A stretch of 64,000 nt of DNA, from positions 496,001 to 560,000 of the forward strand of contig NZ_JAAAMK010000002.1 in NCBI RefSeq assembly GCF_024105665.1, read 5' to 3'. The DNA comes from Aliihoeflea aestuarii (GTDB lineage Bacteria > Pseudomonadota > Alphaproteobacteria > Rhizobiales > Rhizobiaceae). Below, in pieces: positions 1-8,547 of this stretch (positions are counted from its first letter, which is position 1; every line of letters starts with the position of its first letter). The translations under genes were made by a program, and so were the position numbers. The notes beneath the pieces were generated by a model. It did not search any database. It worked only from the letters and a program-made list of their open reading frames with translations, and had not been told where the DNA came from.

Positions 1-83
1 ATGATCTGATGGGCCAGTCCTTCCAGATCCGCAACCCGAACGCGGTTGCCTCCTGCGGCTGCGGCACGAGCTTCGCCATCTGA
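1..83 (+). CDS. Iron-sulfur cluster insertion protein (ErpA/IscA/HesB family), C-terminal fragment
   Basis: Only the last 26 or so codons are in the window, in the frame that ends with TGA at 81-83. The translated end reads NPNAVASCGCGTSFAI. The C-G-C-G pair close to the C-terminus is the conserved cluster-binding Cys-x-Cys of A-type Fe-S carriers, which pass [2Fe-2S] or [4Fe-4S] clusters to apoproteins in the cytoplasm. The next gene, xthA, begins at the base right after this stop codon, so the two are probably co-transcribed. Which A-type carrier it is (ErpA, IscA or SufA) cannot be told from the tail. Confidence 0.85.
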   Translation, partial: DLMGQSFQIRNPNAVASCGCGTSFAI

Positions 84-884
84 ATGAAAATCGCGACCTG
101 GAACATCAACGGCGTCAAGGCGCGCATCGACAACCTTTTGCATTGGCTAAGTGAAAGCCAGCCGGACATTGCCTGCCTGCAGGAAATCAAGTCGGTCGAC
201 GAGAACTTTCCCCGCCTGGAAATCGAGGCGCTGGGCTATCACGTCGAAACGCATGGCCAAAAGGGCTTCAACGGCGTTGCCATCCTCTCCAAGCTGCGAT
301 TCGACGAGGTCAATCGCGGCCTTGCCGGCGACGATGAGGATGTGCAGGCCCGCTTCATCGAAGGTGTCTTCTCGACCGAACGCGGCGCGCTGCGCGTCGT
401 CTCGCTCTATCTGCCGAACGGAAATCCGGTCGATACACCCAAATTTCCCTATAAGCTCGGCTGGATGGAAAGACTGGAACGCTGGGCGCAGGCGCGGCTC
501 GCGCTGGAGGAGCCGCTGGTGCTCGCCGGCGACTACAACGTCATCCCCGAGCCGCACGACGCACACCACCCCGAGCAATGGGTGAACGACGCGCTGTTCC
601 AGCCGCAGACGCGGCAGTCCTTCCGACGCCTCGAAAATCTCGGCTTCACAGAAGCGTTCCGGGCCGTCAGCGACGACAAGGGCGCCTATTCCTTCTGGGA
701 CTACCAGGCCGGCGCGTGGCAGAAGAACAACGGCATCCGCATCGACCACCTGATGCTGTCGCCGGAAGCTGCCGGCCGCCTCGTCTCCTGCGATATCGAA
801 AAGCACACCCGCGCATGGGAAAAGCCATCGGATCATGTGCCGGTGATGATCGATCTTGACATGGCACTGGCAAAAGCCGCCTGA
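84..884 (+). CDS. xthA: Exodeoxyribonuclease III
   Basis: This 266-residue protein is a full-length member of the exonuclease III / AP endonuclease family, which cuts 5' of abasic sites and removes 3' blocking groups in base-excision repair. The endonuclease/exonuclease/phosphatase fold residues are visible: the N-terminal TWNINGVKAR, metal-binding Glu34 in LQEIK, Asp150 and Asn152 in AGDYNV, Asp221, and the C-terminal catalytic pair Asp250-His251 in SDHVPV. The ATG follows directly on the stop of the Fe-S carrier gene, with no spacer, which suggests translational coupling. A strong two-way hairpin terminator follows the gene. Confidence 0.95.
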   Translation: MKIATWNINGVKARIDNLLHWLSESQPDIACLQEIKSVDENFPRLEIEALGYHVETHGQKGFNGVAILSKLRFDEVNRGLAGDDEDVQARFIEGVFSTERGALRVVSLYLPNGNPVDTPKFPYKLGWMERLERWAQARLALEEPLVLAGDYNVIPEPHDAHHPEQWVNDALFQPQTRQSFRRLENLGFTEAFRAVSDDKGAYSFWDYQAGAWQKNNGIRIDHLMLSPEAAGRLVSCDIEKHTRAWEKPSDHVPVMIDLDMALAKAA

Positions 885-899
885 TCGATCTGAAATAAC

Positions 900-934
900 A
901 AGAAGAACCCGCCTCGAAGGCGGGTTCTTCTTTT
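900..934. terminator. Bidirectional Rho-independent terminator between xthA and the BASS transporter
   Basis: A perfect 14-base-pair inverted repeat (arms 900-913 and 919-932, loop TCGAA) starts with AAGAAG on one side and ends with a CTTCTTTT tract on the other. It sits between two convergent genes ending at 884 and 937, so it can end transcription from both sides. Confidence 0.9.
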
Positions 935-936
935 CC

Positions 937-1884
937 TCACTGCACTCGATCTTGCGGATCGTTCGGCACTTTCGACAGATAGTTCGCAAGCACCGCGCCG
1001 GAGATATTGTGCCAGACGCTGAAGATCGCGCTTGGCACGGCCGCAAGCGGCGAGAAATGCGCGCTGGCTAGTGCCGCGCCCAGTCCGCTGTTCTGCATTC
1101 CGACTTCAATGCTGATCGCTTTGCGCTTGGCCATCGACATACCGACGGATCGGCCCGCAAAGAAGCCGAGCAGATAGCCGATTCCGTTGTGAAGAACGAC
1201 GACAGCGAAGATCATCAGGCCGGACGTTGCGATCGACGCCTGATTGACGGCAACGACAGCCGCAACGATCAGCACGATGCCGGCGACACTCACGAGCGGC
1301 AGGGCCGGAAGCGCGGCGCGCACGAGGCCCGGCGCGACTTTCTGGAGCGCGAAGCCCAGCGCAAGCGGGACGAGCACAACCTGAACGATGCTCAAGAACA
1401 TGCTAGCCGCATTGACCGGCAGATACTGGCTCGCCAGCAGCCATACCAGGAAAGGCGTGACGACCGGCGCCATCAGCGTCGTGACGCTCGTACACGCAAC
1501 GCTCAGCGCGATATCGCCGCGGCTGAGATAGGTCATCACATTGCTCGACGTACCGCCCGGGCAGCAGCCGACGAGGATCACGCCTGCCGCGACTTCCGGC
1601 GGCATGGGAATGATCATCGTCAGAACCAGTGCGATGAGCGGCATGATGAGGAATTGCGAGGCGACGCCGACGCCGACATCCAGCGGACGGCGCGCGACTT
1701 CGCGGAAATCGTCCAGCGACAATGTCAGGCCCATGCCGAACATGATGATACCGAGCAAGACGACGATATAGGGCGCTATGGGTGTGAAAATTGCCGGCAG
1801 GAAGAAGCCGAGAATGGCGAACAGGATGACCCACGCAGCAAATGTGCGACCGACAAAGGCCGAGAACGAGGCGACGATATTCAT
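937..1884 (-). CDS. Bile acid:sodium symporter (BASS) family transporter
   Basis: The 315-residue product is almost entirely hydrophobic, with about nine to ten predicted membrane segments, and matches the BASS/SBF family of the inner membrane. Family motifs include VGCCPGGTSSN near residue 115, which is the cation-binding crossover region, and the C-terminal IEVGMQNSGLG stretch. Bacterial members move organic anions such as bile acids, pantoate or keto acids with Na+; the substrate here is unknown. I place the start at the ATG at 1884, preceded by GGAG, rather than the upstream TTG at 1917, because that TTG lies inside a palindrome that looks like an operator. The gene converges on xthA and is divergent from the small gene at 2040. 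Confidence 0.88.
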   Translation of the reverse strand: MNIVASFSAFVGRTFAAWVILFAILGFFLPAIFTPIAPYIVVLLGIIMFGMGLTLSLDDFREVARRPLDVGVGVASQFLIMPLIALVLTMIIPMPPEVAAGVILVGCCPGGTSSNVMTYLSRGDIALSVACTSVTTLMAPVVTPFLVWLLASQYLPVNAASMFLSIVQVVLVPLALGFALQKVAPGLVRAALPALPLVSVAGIVLIVAAVVAVNQASIATSGLMIFAVVVLHNGIGYLLGFFAGRSVGMSMAKRKAISIEVGMQNSGLGAALASAHFSPLAAVPSAIFSVWHNISGAVLANYLSKVPNDPQDRVQ

Positions 1885-1910
1885 GAGAACTCCAATTGTC
1901 TGCGCGCGCA

Positions 1911-1924
1911 GTACCAATTGGTAC
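1911..1924. promoter_or_regulatory. 14-bp perfect palindrome upstream of the BASS transporter gene
   Basis: GTACCAATTGGTAC is an uninterrupted perfect palindrome 27 bases upstream of the transporter start codon. Position and symmetry fit a dimeric repressor or activator site, for example of the GntR/FadR or MarR type. No regulator gene lies next to it in the window, so the cognate factor is unknown. Confidence 0.55.
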
Positions 1925-2028
1925 GCAGTTCGACAAGCGAGTTTGCCTCATATTATTTCAGCGGAATACGGCCTCGGTGTAATGATCCGTCGCCATTCCG
2001 ACATCTTACGCAACGTCACGATACATGG

Positions 2029-2034
2029 TATAAT
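2029..2034 (+). promoter_or_regulatory. Consensus -10 element (TATAAT) just upstream of the small gene at 2040
   Basis: A perfect TATAAT lies five bases upstream of the ATG at 2040. A weak -35-like TTACGC lies at 2006-2011 with a 17-base spacer. If used, transcription would begin at about 2040-2042, so the message would be leaderless or translation would start at an internal ATG (2049 or 2067). Confidence 0.4.
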
Positions 2035-2039
2035 GAGCT

Positions 2040-2303
2040 ATGATCGAAATGCTGGTCATCGCGGCAATGTCGACCGCTCCGATCGAGAGCGGCCAGCTTG
2101 ATGGCGACTATACGCAGCGTCGCTACATCTGCCAGGCAAACGGCGAATTCTTCGATGAGGGCGAGAGCGCCTGCCTCGACATTCCCGGTGCGCCACGGCC
2201 TGCTCTGTGCAGCACCGTCCTCAACAATTCGGCATGGAGACCGCTAGAAGGCACATGCCGTCCCGGCGAGCCCGTACGGGCAACCACGGAACGCAACAAC
2301 TGA
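2040..2303 (+). CDS. Small hypothetical protein with four cysteines, possibly exported
   Basis: I do not recognise this 87-residue product. A short apolar N-terminus (MLVIAAMSTAP) is followed by a polar part with four cysteines, spaced like two disulfides (C39, C54, C66 and C81), and by several Pro and Gly residues. That is compatible with a small periplasmic protein, but the signal sequence is weak. A TATAAT box lies only five bases before the ATG, so the message may be leaderless or the true start may be ATG 2049 or 2067. No ribosome binding site is evident. It is divergent from the BASS transporter gene. Whether it is real coding sequence is moderately uncertain. Confidence 0.5.
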   Translation: MIEMLVIAAMSTAPIESGQLDGDYTQRRYICQANGEFFDEGESACLDIPGAPRPALCSTVLNNSAWRPLEGTCRPGEPVRATTERNN

Positions 2304-2440
2304 CCGGGCGCGTATGCAGCTAAAATCACCCATCGGCGAACCCGGCCCGCGGGACGACATTCCGCCGACCTGCCCGACAAAGACCATGGCCGCGGAAGCA
2401 GTGCAGCGATATCCTTCGGGAACAAAATTCGGCTGACTTT

Positions 2441-2671
2441 CTATGCTGAAAACGTAACGCTCACGCCGCGTTTGCGAAAATAAGACTGCATCATCTTGCG
2501 GCCCGAACGGTTGTTTTGTGCCAACCTGGCGGGGTCGAAAACGGCTTCCTTGGCACCTTCGCGAGCCAGCGCGCTCTTGAGAGCCGCTATATGTGCGTCG
2601 ATATCGGCGTTGTCAGCTTGAAGCGACGCATAGATGTTGTCGGTTGCCTCAGCCACGGTCAGTTCGCTCAA
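2441..2671 (-). CDS. Small conserved hypothetical protein (76 residues)
   Basis: The product has an acidic, helical N-terminal half (SELTVAEATDNIYASLQ) and a basic C-terminal end (NNRSGRKMMQSYFRKRGV). I assign no function; the charge split suggests a small nucleic-acid- or ribosome-associated cytoplasmic protein, but that is only inference. The reading frame is open back to an ATG at 2710. The start at TTG 2671 is preferred because GAAGGAG lies eight to ten bases upstream of it, and nothing comparable precedes the ATG. It is encoded just downstream of two tRNA genes on the same strand. Confidence 0.6.
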   Translation of the reverse strand: MSELTVAEATDNIYASLQADNADIDAHIAALKSALAREGAKEAVFDPARLAQNNRSGRKMMQSYFRKRGVSVTFSA

Positions 2672-2769
2672 GGTTTGTTCTCCTTCGATTCCTAAAAAGC
2701 CGGCTATCATAAAATGACCGGCCGACTTCCACGTCGACGAATAACTGTAAAGCGATCAAGATAAAAACT

Positions 2770-2843
2770 TGGAGCGGGTAGCGGGAATCGAACCCGCATA
2801 TTCAGCTTGGAAGGCTGCTGCTCTACCATTGAGCTATACCCGC
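2770..2843 (-). tRNA. tRNA-Gly (anticodon TCC)
   Basis: On the minus strand the gene folds as a normal cloverleaf. The seven-pair acceptor stem is GCGGGTA/TACCCGC, the D arm is AGCTCAATGGTAGAGC, and the anticodon stem-loop CAGCCTTCCAAGCTG exposes TCC. The T arm is GCGGGTTCGATTCCCGC, followed by discriminator T and an encoded CCA. It reads GGA codons (and GGG by wobble) and follows tRNA-Tyr on the same strand. Confidence 0.97.
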
Positions 2844-2878
2844 CTCTGGTGCAGGTTCGGCAGTTCGATGTGGGCCGG

Positions 2879-2963
2879 TGGTGGAGGGGGCTGGATTCGA
2901 ACCAGCGTACGCATAGCGAACGGATTTACAGTCCGTCTCCTTTAACCACTCGGACACCCCTCC
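2879..2963 (-). tRNA. tRNA-Tyr (anticodon GTA)
   Basis: The minus-strand product is 85 bases long including the encoded CCA. It has the long variable arm of a class II bacterial tRNA-Tyr, an acceptor stem GGAGGGG/CCCCTCC, and anticodon loop ACTGTAAAT exposing GTA. It lies 35 bases upstream of the tRNA-Gly gene and was probably transcribed with it. Confidence 0.97.
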
Positions 2964-3160
2964 GTCAGACCACATCGGAGCCGTGCAACGAGGCTTGGCT
3001 GCGAACCGAATAGAACAGACAATCCCATCCAAATCCGCGAGGGGCCTTATGGCGGGACGCGCAAAACCTGTCAACCGCGCGCCGTCGCTTTGTCTGGAAA
3101 TTCGAAGGTGACCATGCGTCGCCCCATGTCAAACGTTCCGCGAGCCGTCTATAGAGGGCC

Positions 3161-4027
3161 ATGAGCACGAAAAAGACCGGCCCGCAGGGCACTCCCAAGG
3201 ACAGTCACTACGCAACGTTGAGGCGCAAGTTCCGCGACGAAAAGGCGGGTGGCCCTGTCCGGCGCGAACGCCCTGCGATCGAGGCGAGCGTCCAGCCTGA
3301 CGACGGCTCGGTGCGGCTCTACGGGCTTCACACCGTGCGTGCCGCGCTCGACAATCCGCGCCGCAAGATCAGGCGTCTTCTGGTGACGCGCAACGCGCTC
3401 GCCCGCCTCGGCCTTTCCGAGCCGCTCGACATGCCCTACCTGGCCGAAATCGTCGAGCCGCGCGAGATCGACAAGCTCGTGGGTTCCGATGCTGTCCATC
3501 AGGGCGTATTGATCGAAGCGATGCCACTGAAACCCAAACGCCTCGCCGACCTGAAGGAAACACGGCTCCTGCTGGTGCTCGATCAGGTGACCGACCCGCA
3601 CAATGTCGGCGCGATCATGCGCTCGGCGGTCGCATTTTCGGCCGGCGCGCTGATCACGACCGGGCGTCACAGCCCTCAGGAATCGGGCGTGCTGGCGAAG
3701 TCGGCGTCCGGCGCGCTGGAGCACATCGATCATATCGAGGTCCGCAATCTGGCCGAAGCGCTGGAGGAACTGGCGATACTCGGCTTCCAGACGGTCGGCC
3801 TCGATTCGGAAGGTTCAGCTATTTTGGAAAAGACCTTTGCCGGCGAACGCCTCGCGCTTGTGCTGGGCGCCGAAGGCAAGGGCCTGCGCCAGAAGACGCG
3901 AGAGACGGTCACCGCCCTCGCCCGCCTCGACATGCCGGGCGCCATCCGTTCGCTCAACGTGTCGAATGCCGCGGCGATCTCGCTCTATGCCGCGCATCGC
4001 CATCTGGCCCAAGCGGCTCCATCTTGA
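3161..4027 (+). CDS. rlmB: 23S rRNA (guanosine-2'-O-)-methyltransferase RlmB, TrmH family
   Basis: This 288-residue protein has a basic N-terminal tail of about 40 residues, an SpoU substrate-binding domain (YGLHTVRAAL near residue 50), and a C-terminal SPOUT methyltransferase domain. The three SPOUT motifs are clear: DQVTDPHNVGAIMRSA, LVLGAEGKGL and RSLNVSNAAAISLY. The last two form the knotted SAM site. RlmB methylates G2251 in the peptidyl-transferase P loop. The gene starts about 200 bases from the divergent tRNA genes; its ATG lacks a strong Shine-Dalgarno sequence. A related SpoU methyltransferase acting on tRNA is a less likely alternative. Confidence 0.9.
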   Translation: MSTKKTGPQGTPKDSHYATLRRKFRDEKAGGPVRRERPAIEASVQPDDGSVRLYGLHTVRAALDNPRRKIRRLLVTRNALARLGLSEPLDMPYLAEIVEPREIDKLVGSDAVHQGVLIEAMPLKPKRLADLKETRLLLVLDQVTDPHNVGAIMRSAVAFSAGALITTGRHSPQESGVLAKSASGALEHIDHIEVRNLAEALEELAILGFQTVGLDSEGSAILEKTFAGERLALVLGAEGKGLRQKTRETVTALARLDMPGAIRSLNVSNAAAISLYAAHRHLAQAAPS

Positions 4028-4105
4028 GTTAAGCCGGTTTTCGTGCAGGTTTGAGACGGCGGCCGGACGGCCGGGAGTGAGCGACAAGCCGAAAAGACGC
4101 TTATT

Positions 4106-5410
4106 ATGATCAAGACCGATATCGCGCGCCGGGTTTACAACCATACCTGGAAGCTCGATCCAATCATCCGCAGCCTGCTGGATACCGACTTCTACAAGCT
4201 CCTGATGTTGCAGATGATCCGCGGCGTCTATCCCGATGTCGACGCGACCTTCACGCTGATCAACCGCACAAAATCGGTGCGGCTCGCCGACGAGATCGAC
4301 GAGGGCGAATTGCGCGCACAGCTCGACCATGCCCGCACGCTGCGCTTCACCAAGAAGGAGATGATCTGGCTCGGCGGCAACACCTTCTATGGCCGCAACC
4401 AGATCTTTCGTCATGATTTCCTTCGTTGGCTCGCCGATTTCCGCCTGCCTGAATATGAACTGACCCGCCGCGACGGCCAGTTCGAGCTGACCTTCCACGG
4501 TCGCTGGCACGACACGACGATGTGGGAGATTCCCGCGCTTGCCATCATCAACGAATTGCGTTCGCGCGCCGCGCTGAAATCGATGGGCCGCTTCGCGCTC
4601 GACGTCACCTATGCGCGCGCCAAGGCGCGGGTGTGGGAAAAGGTCGAACGGCTGCGCGAATATCCGGACTTGAGGATTTCGGATTTCGGCACGCGCCGGC
4701 GCCATTCGCACCTATGGCAGCGCTGGTGCGTGGAGGCCCTGAAGGAAGGCATCGGTTCCTCCTTCACCGGCACGTCGAACGTGCTTCTGGCCATGGACAC
4801 CGACCTCGAGGCGCTCGGTACCAACGCGCACGAACTGCCTATGGTGCTGGCAGCCATGGCCAATTCCGATGAAGAACTGAAAACCGCGCCCTACCGCGTT
4901 CTTCAGGACTGGCAAAGCCACTATGGCGGCAATCTTCTGATCGTCTTGCCGGACGCCTTCGGCACCGACGCCTTTTTGCGCGACGCGCCCGATTGGGTCG
5001 GCGAATGGACCGGCTTTCGCCCGGACAGCGCGCCGCCCATCGAAGGCGGCGAACGGATACTCGCCTGGTGGCGCAAGCATGGCATCGATCCGCGCGAGCG
5101 GTTGATCATCTTTTCCGACGCGCTCGACGTCGAGACGATCGAGAAGACCTATGTGCATTTCCGCGGCAAGGTGCGGATGACGTTCGGCTGGGGCACGAAC
5201 CTGACCAACGATTTCCACGACTGCGCGCCCGAACGCAACGAGGCGCTGAAGGCCATCTCGCTCGTCTGCAAGGTGACGTCGGTGAACGGCCGCCCGGCCG
5301 TGAAGCTGTCCGACAACCCCGAAAAGGCAACCGGCGACCCCGCCGAGATCGAGCGCTATCTGCGTGTCTTCGGCGACAAGGAGCGCGTGCGCCACCCCGT
5401 CACGGTGTAA
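4106..5410 (+). CDS. pncB: Nicotinate phosphoribosyltransferase
   Basis: The 434-residue protein matches bacterial PncB in length. It joins nicotinate and PRPP to give nicotinate mononucleotide, with ATP hydrolysis, in NAD salvage. Family marks include [13 protein letters not shown] near the N-terminus, [11 protein letters not shown] and [11 protein letters not shown] in the catalytic barrel, and the C-terminal [11 protein letters not shown] stretch. It follows rlmB by 78 bases with no clear terminator between them. A REP-like palindrome lies just after its stop codon. Confidence 0.95.
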   Translation: MIKTDIARRVYNHTWKLDPIIRSLLDTDFYKLLMLQMIRGVYPDVDATFTLINRTKSVRLADEIDEGELRAQLDHARTLRFTKKEMIWLGGNTFYGRNQIFRHDFLRWLADFRLPEYELTRRDGQFELTFHGRWHDTTMWEIPALAIINELRSRAALKSMGRFALDVTYARAKARVWEKVERLREYPDLRISDFGTRRRHSHLWQRWCVEALKEGIGSSFTGTSNVLLAMDTDLEALGTNAHELPMVLAAMANSDEELKTAPYRVLQDWQSHYGGNLLIVLPDAFGTDAFLRDAPDWVGEWTGFRPDSAPPIEGGERILAWWRKHGIDPRERLIIFSDALDVETIEKTYVHFRGKVRMTFGWGTNLTNDFHDCAPERNEALKAISLVCKVTSVNGRPAVKLSDNPEKATGDPAEIERYLRVFGDKERVRHPVTV

Positions 5411-5413
5411 CCG

Positions 5414-5463
5414 GAGCATCGGGCCGAAAAGTGGAGGCCGGTTTTCGGGATAATCCGATGCTC
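5414..5463. repeat. REP-like palindromic intergenic repeat, copy 1
   Basis: A nested inverted repeat directly after pncB. The outer arms GAGCATCGG/CCGATGCTC (5414-5422, 5455-5463) enclose the inner arms CCGAAAA/TTTTCGG (5424-5430, 5442-5448). Its core (AAAAGTGGAGGCCGGTTTT) resembles the core of the element at 49392-49414. From memory, near-identical elements are scattered in rhizobial genomes. It may also act as a transcript end between the convergent genes pncB and the TauE exporter. Confidence 0.6.
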
Positions 5464-5470
5464 GACCAGA

Positions 5471-6304
5471 TTAGTCGATCAGGCTCCAGAAGAAGCGGGC
5501 CGACACGAAGATGCAGAACAGGCCGAACGCGATTTCGAGCTGACGCTTCTTCAGCGCGTGCGCGATGCGCACGCCATAGGGCGTCACGATCAGCGCGATC
5601 GGTATGATGAGCGCCACCGCGATCCAGTTGATATAGCCCGTCGAGGCGATCGGCAGATCGGGATTGTTCCAGCCTGCCCAGATATAGCCGAGCGTTCCGG
5701 GGATGGCGATCAGGACGCCGACGCCGGACGACGTGGCGACCGCCTGATGCATGGACCGGCCATACATCGTCATGAAGGTGTTGTTCATCACACCGCCGCC
5801 GATACCCATCAGCGTCGAGAAATAGCCGATGATGACGCCCGCAACGCTGCGACCGGCAGTACCAGGCAGATCCGGCGAAAGACGCCAGGACTCGCGGTTG
5901 AACAGAAGACGGACGGCGACGAGCAGCATCAGGACGGCGAAGACGACCCTCAGCCCCTCGCTCGTAATGAATGCGGCGGTGATAGATGCCAGAATGACTC
6001 CGATCGGCACCGGAACGAGAAAGCTTTTCAAAAGGTCCATGTCGACCGCGCCGCGCGCCTTATGCGCCGTGAAGGAGCGAAGCGAGGTCGGAATGATGAT
6101 GGCGAGCGACGACCCGACGGCAAGGTGCATGCGCACCGACTCGTCGACGCCGAGTATCTCGAACACCTGATAGAAAACCGGCACCAGAACCGCGCCGCCG
6201 CCAATGCCGAAAATGCCCGCCATCAAGCCGGAGACGATACCGGATATGGCGATCACGCCCGCAAAGACGGCAAGTTCGTTCCACGGCAGATCGAGACCGG
6301 ACAT
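5471..6304 (-). CDS. TauE/SafE family anion exporter
   Basis: This 277-residue inner-membrane protein has about eight hydrophobic segments in two similar halves. Each half carries the glycine-rich family motif: GIFGIGGGAVLVPVF near residue 30 and STLMGIGGGVMNN near residue 160. Members export sulfite, sulfoacetate or other organosulfur anions, or act in taurine and sulfolactate breakdown. No sulfur-metabolism gene is adjacent, so the substrate is open. It converges on pncB and lies upstream of nothing obviously co-regulated; dusA follows 64 bases upstream in the same direction. Confidence 0.85.
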   Translation of the reverse strand: MSGLDLPWNELAVFAGVIAISGIVSGLMAGIFGIGGGAVLVPVFYQVFEILGVDESVRMHLAVGSSLAIIIPTSLRSFTAHKARGAVDMDLLKSFLVPVPIGVILASITAAFITSEGLRVVFAVLMLLVAVRLLFNRESWRLSPDLPGTAGRSVAGVIIGYFSTLMGIGGGVMNNTFMTMYGRSMHQAVATSSGVGVLIAIPGTLGYIWAGWNNPDLPIASTGYINWIAVALIIPIALIVTPYGVRIAHALKKRQLEIAFGLFCIFVSARFFWSLID

Positions 6305-6368
6305 GGTGTTTCCTCAAAGGAGTGTCGTGAAGACCCGCTATCGCGATGCCGGGGCAATGTAAACCGGA

Positions 6369-7370
6369 TCAGGCCGCGTCGCGGTCCTGGCCCAGCCGAA
6401 TCTCAGCAAAGGCCGCATGAAGCACTTCAGGCCCCGCGCCCGGCCTCGTCGCCTCGGTCGACAGAATCTGGCGGAAACGCCTTGCGCCCTGCATGCCGTG
6501 GAAAAGTCCCACCATGTGCCGCGTGACGTGCGTAAGCCGCCCGCCCGTAGCGATATGGGCGGCGCAATAGTCAGCCATCCGGTCGATGAGTTCGCCCCAT
6601 GAGGGCGTCGGCTCGCCCGATCCATAAACGCGGCTGTCGACATCGACGAGCAGGCCCGGCACATGGTAGGCGGCGCGGCCCATCATGACGCCGTCCATCA
6701 CCTTCAGATGCTGCGCCGTCTGATCCAGATCGGCGATGCCGCCGTTGATGCCGATGAAGCGATTGGGAAGCCGCCGTTTCAAACGATGGACCCGGTCATA
6801 GTCGAGCGGCGGGATATCGCGGTTTTCCTTGGGACTCAAACCCTGCAGCCACGCCTTGCGTGCATGGACCCACAGCGCATCGGCGCCGGCTGCGATCACC
6901 TTGTCGGCGATCTCGTCCAGCGCGACTTCCGGATCCTGATCATCGACGCCGATCCTGCATTTGACGGTAACGGGAACGGACACTTCGGCCTTCATCGCCG
7001 CCACGCAGTCGGCGACGAGATCTGGCGTGCGCATCAGGCACGCGCCGAACGTGCCGCTTTGAACACGATCCGACGGACAGCCGACATTGAGGTTGATCTC
7101 GTCATAGCCCCATTCGGCTGCGATCGACGCCGCCCGAGCAAGCTTTGCCGGATCGCTCCCGCCCAGTTGCAGGGCGACGGGATGTTCCTCGGGCGACAAA
7201 CCGAGCAGCCGGTCGCGATTGCCGTGGATCACCGCATCGGCCACCACCATCTCCGTATAGAGCAGCGAATGACGCGTCATCTGCCGGTGGAAGAACCGAC
7301 AATGCCTGTCGGTCCAGTCCATCATCGGCGCGATGGCGAAAAGCGGTGGTTTATAGAGCGGCGGTGTCAA
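6369..7370 (-). CDS. dusA: tRNA-dihydrouridine(20/20a) synthase DusA
   Basis: The product is an FMN-dependent TIM-barrel enzyme that reduces uridine 20/20a in the tRNA D loop. Diagnostic motifs are APMMDWTDRHCR at the N-terminus, LQLGGSDPAKLA, the catalytic-cysteine stretch NLNVGCPSDRVQSG, KCRIGVDD, and GRAAYHVPGLL. The DusA-type C-terminal helical domain is present. The frame is open to an ATG at 7460, but the family starts close to TPPLYKPPLFAIAPMMDW. A TTG at 7370 with AAGGA upstream gives 333 residues, a normal DusA length. Starting there also removes the overlap with the region upstream of the divergent deoC. Confidence 0.92.
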   Translation of the reverse strand: MTPPLYKPPLFAIAPMMDWTDRHCRFFHRQMTRHSLLYTEMVVADAVIHGNRDRLLGLSPEEHPVALQLGGSDPAKLARAASIAAEWGYDEINLNVGCPSDRVQSGTFGACLMRTPDLVADCVAAMKAEVSVPVTVKCRIGVDDQDPEVALDEIADKVIAAGADALWVHARKAWLQGLSPKENRDIPPLDYDRVHRLKRRLPNRFIGINGGIADLDQTAQHLKVMDGVMMGRAAYHVPGLLVDVDSRVYGSGEPTPSWGELIDRMADYCAAHIATGGRLTHVTRHMVGLFHGMQGARRFRQILSTEATRPGAGPEVLHAAFAEIRLGQDRDAA

Positions 7371-7521
7371 ACGATCATCCTTTGCGCGAGGGTTTAACCG
7401 AACACGCTCGAGATAGGAAGCTTCGAGCTTTCTTGGGCGTGTGCGGCCCGGCGACGGCATTCCACTCGATCCCGTTTCGTGCGATATCGTAGGTGACGAG
7501 AAAAACTGGATAACAAGAACG

Positions 7522-8535
7522 ATGACGGCAAAGCTTCAAGCCGCCACCTTGCACCATCTGCCGACGGCTAAGACGGCGAACGAGACGATCAGGCGCAATC
7601 CGGGCATGCCGCTCGACCTCGGCTGGCTGGAGGCGATGCGCCATGTGAACCGCAGCGCGCTGGAGCGCCGCGTCCAGACGATGACGAAGCGACGCTCCAT
7701 CAAGGCGGACAATCAGGCCGCGTGGCTTTTGAAATCCATTGCGCTGATGGATCTGACGACCCTGTCGAGCGATGACACGCCGGACCGTGTGAAGCGGCTT
7801 TGCGCCAAGGCGCGCAATACGCTGCGCGGCGATCTGGTCGCCGGGCTTGAGCTTGAGCATCAGGTCCACCCGGCAGCCATTTGCGTCTATCATCCGTTCG
7901 TCGCGACGGCCGTAAAGGCGCTGGACGGGAGCGGCATTCACGTCGCCGCCGTCTCGACCGCCTTCCCGCACGGGCTCGCCCCGCTGGAAACCCGGCTGGT
8001 CGAAGTGCGCGCCTCCGTCGCCGACGGCGCGGACGAGATCGATATCGTCATCCCGCGCGGGCTGGTGTTCGGCGCGCGCTGGCAGGAACTTTATGACGAG
8101 ATCGCGGCCTTTCGCGAAGCCTGCGGCGAGGCGCATCTGAAGGTCATTTTGGGCACCGGCGACCTCGTCACCTTGCGCAATGTCATGCTCGCCTCGATGG
8201 TGGCGATGATGGCGGGCGCGGATTTCATCAAGACTTCGACCGGCAAGGAAAGCGTCAATGCCACTTTGCCCGTCGGCCTCGTCATGGTGCGCGCGATCCG
8301 TGAATATTTCGAGCGTACGGGACTTTATATCGGCTTCAAGCCGGCCGGCGGCATCTCGACCGCAAAGTCGTCGCTCGACTGGCTGGTGCTGATGCGCGAG
8401 GAACTCGGCCGTCGCTGGCTTGAGCCGGACCTCTTTCGCTTCGGCGCGTCGAGCCTGTTGACCGACATCGAACGCCAACTCGAACATCATCTGACCGGCC
8501 GCTATTCGGCCGGTTTCCGCCACGCGATGGCTTAG
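7522..8535 (+). CDS. deoC: Deoxyribose-phosphate aldolase (long alphaproteobacterial form)
   Basis: The enzyme splits 2-deoxyribose 5-phosphate into glyceraldehyde 3-phosphate and acetaldehyde. The class I Schiff-base lysine is Lys237 in ADFIKTSTGK. A second conserved lysine lies in KVILGTG (Lys207), and GFKPAGGI is near residue 270. At 337 residues it is longer than the E. coli enzyme (about 260), with an N-terminal extension of about 70 residues typical of this branch. ATG 7522 is chosen over the upstream GTG at 7441 because family similarity begins there. The next gene is a double-domain aldehyde dehydrogenase that could oxidise the acetaldehyde. Confidence 0.92.
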   Translation: MTAKLQAATLHHLPTAKTANETIRRNPGMPLDLGWLEAMRHVNRSALERRVQTMTKRRSIKADNQAAWLLKSIALMDLTTLSSDDTPDRVKRLCAKARNTLRGDLVAGLELEHQVHPAAICVYHPFVATAVKALDGSGIHVAAVSTAFPHGLAPLETRLVEVRASVADGADEIDIVIPRGLVFGARWQELYDEIAAFREACGEAHLKVILGTGDLVTLRNVMLASMVAMMAGADFIKTSTGKESVNATLPVGLVMVRAIREYFERTGLYIGFKPAGGISTAKSSLDWLVLMREELGRRWLEPDLFRFGASSLLTDIERQLEHHLTGRYSAGFRHAMA

Positions 8536-8547
8536 GACGTTTACGAC

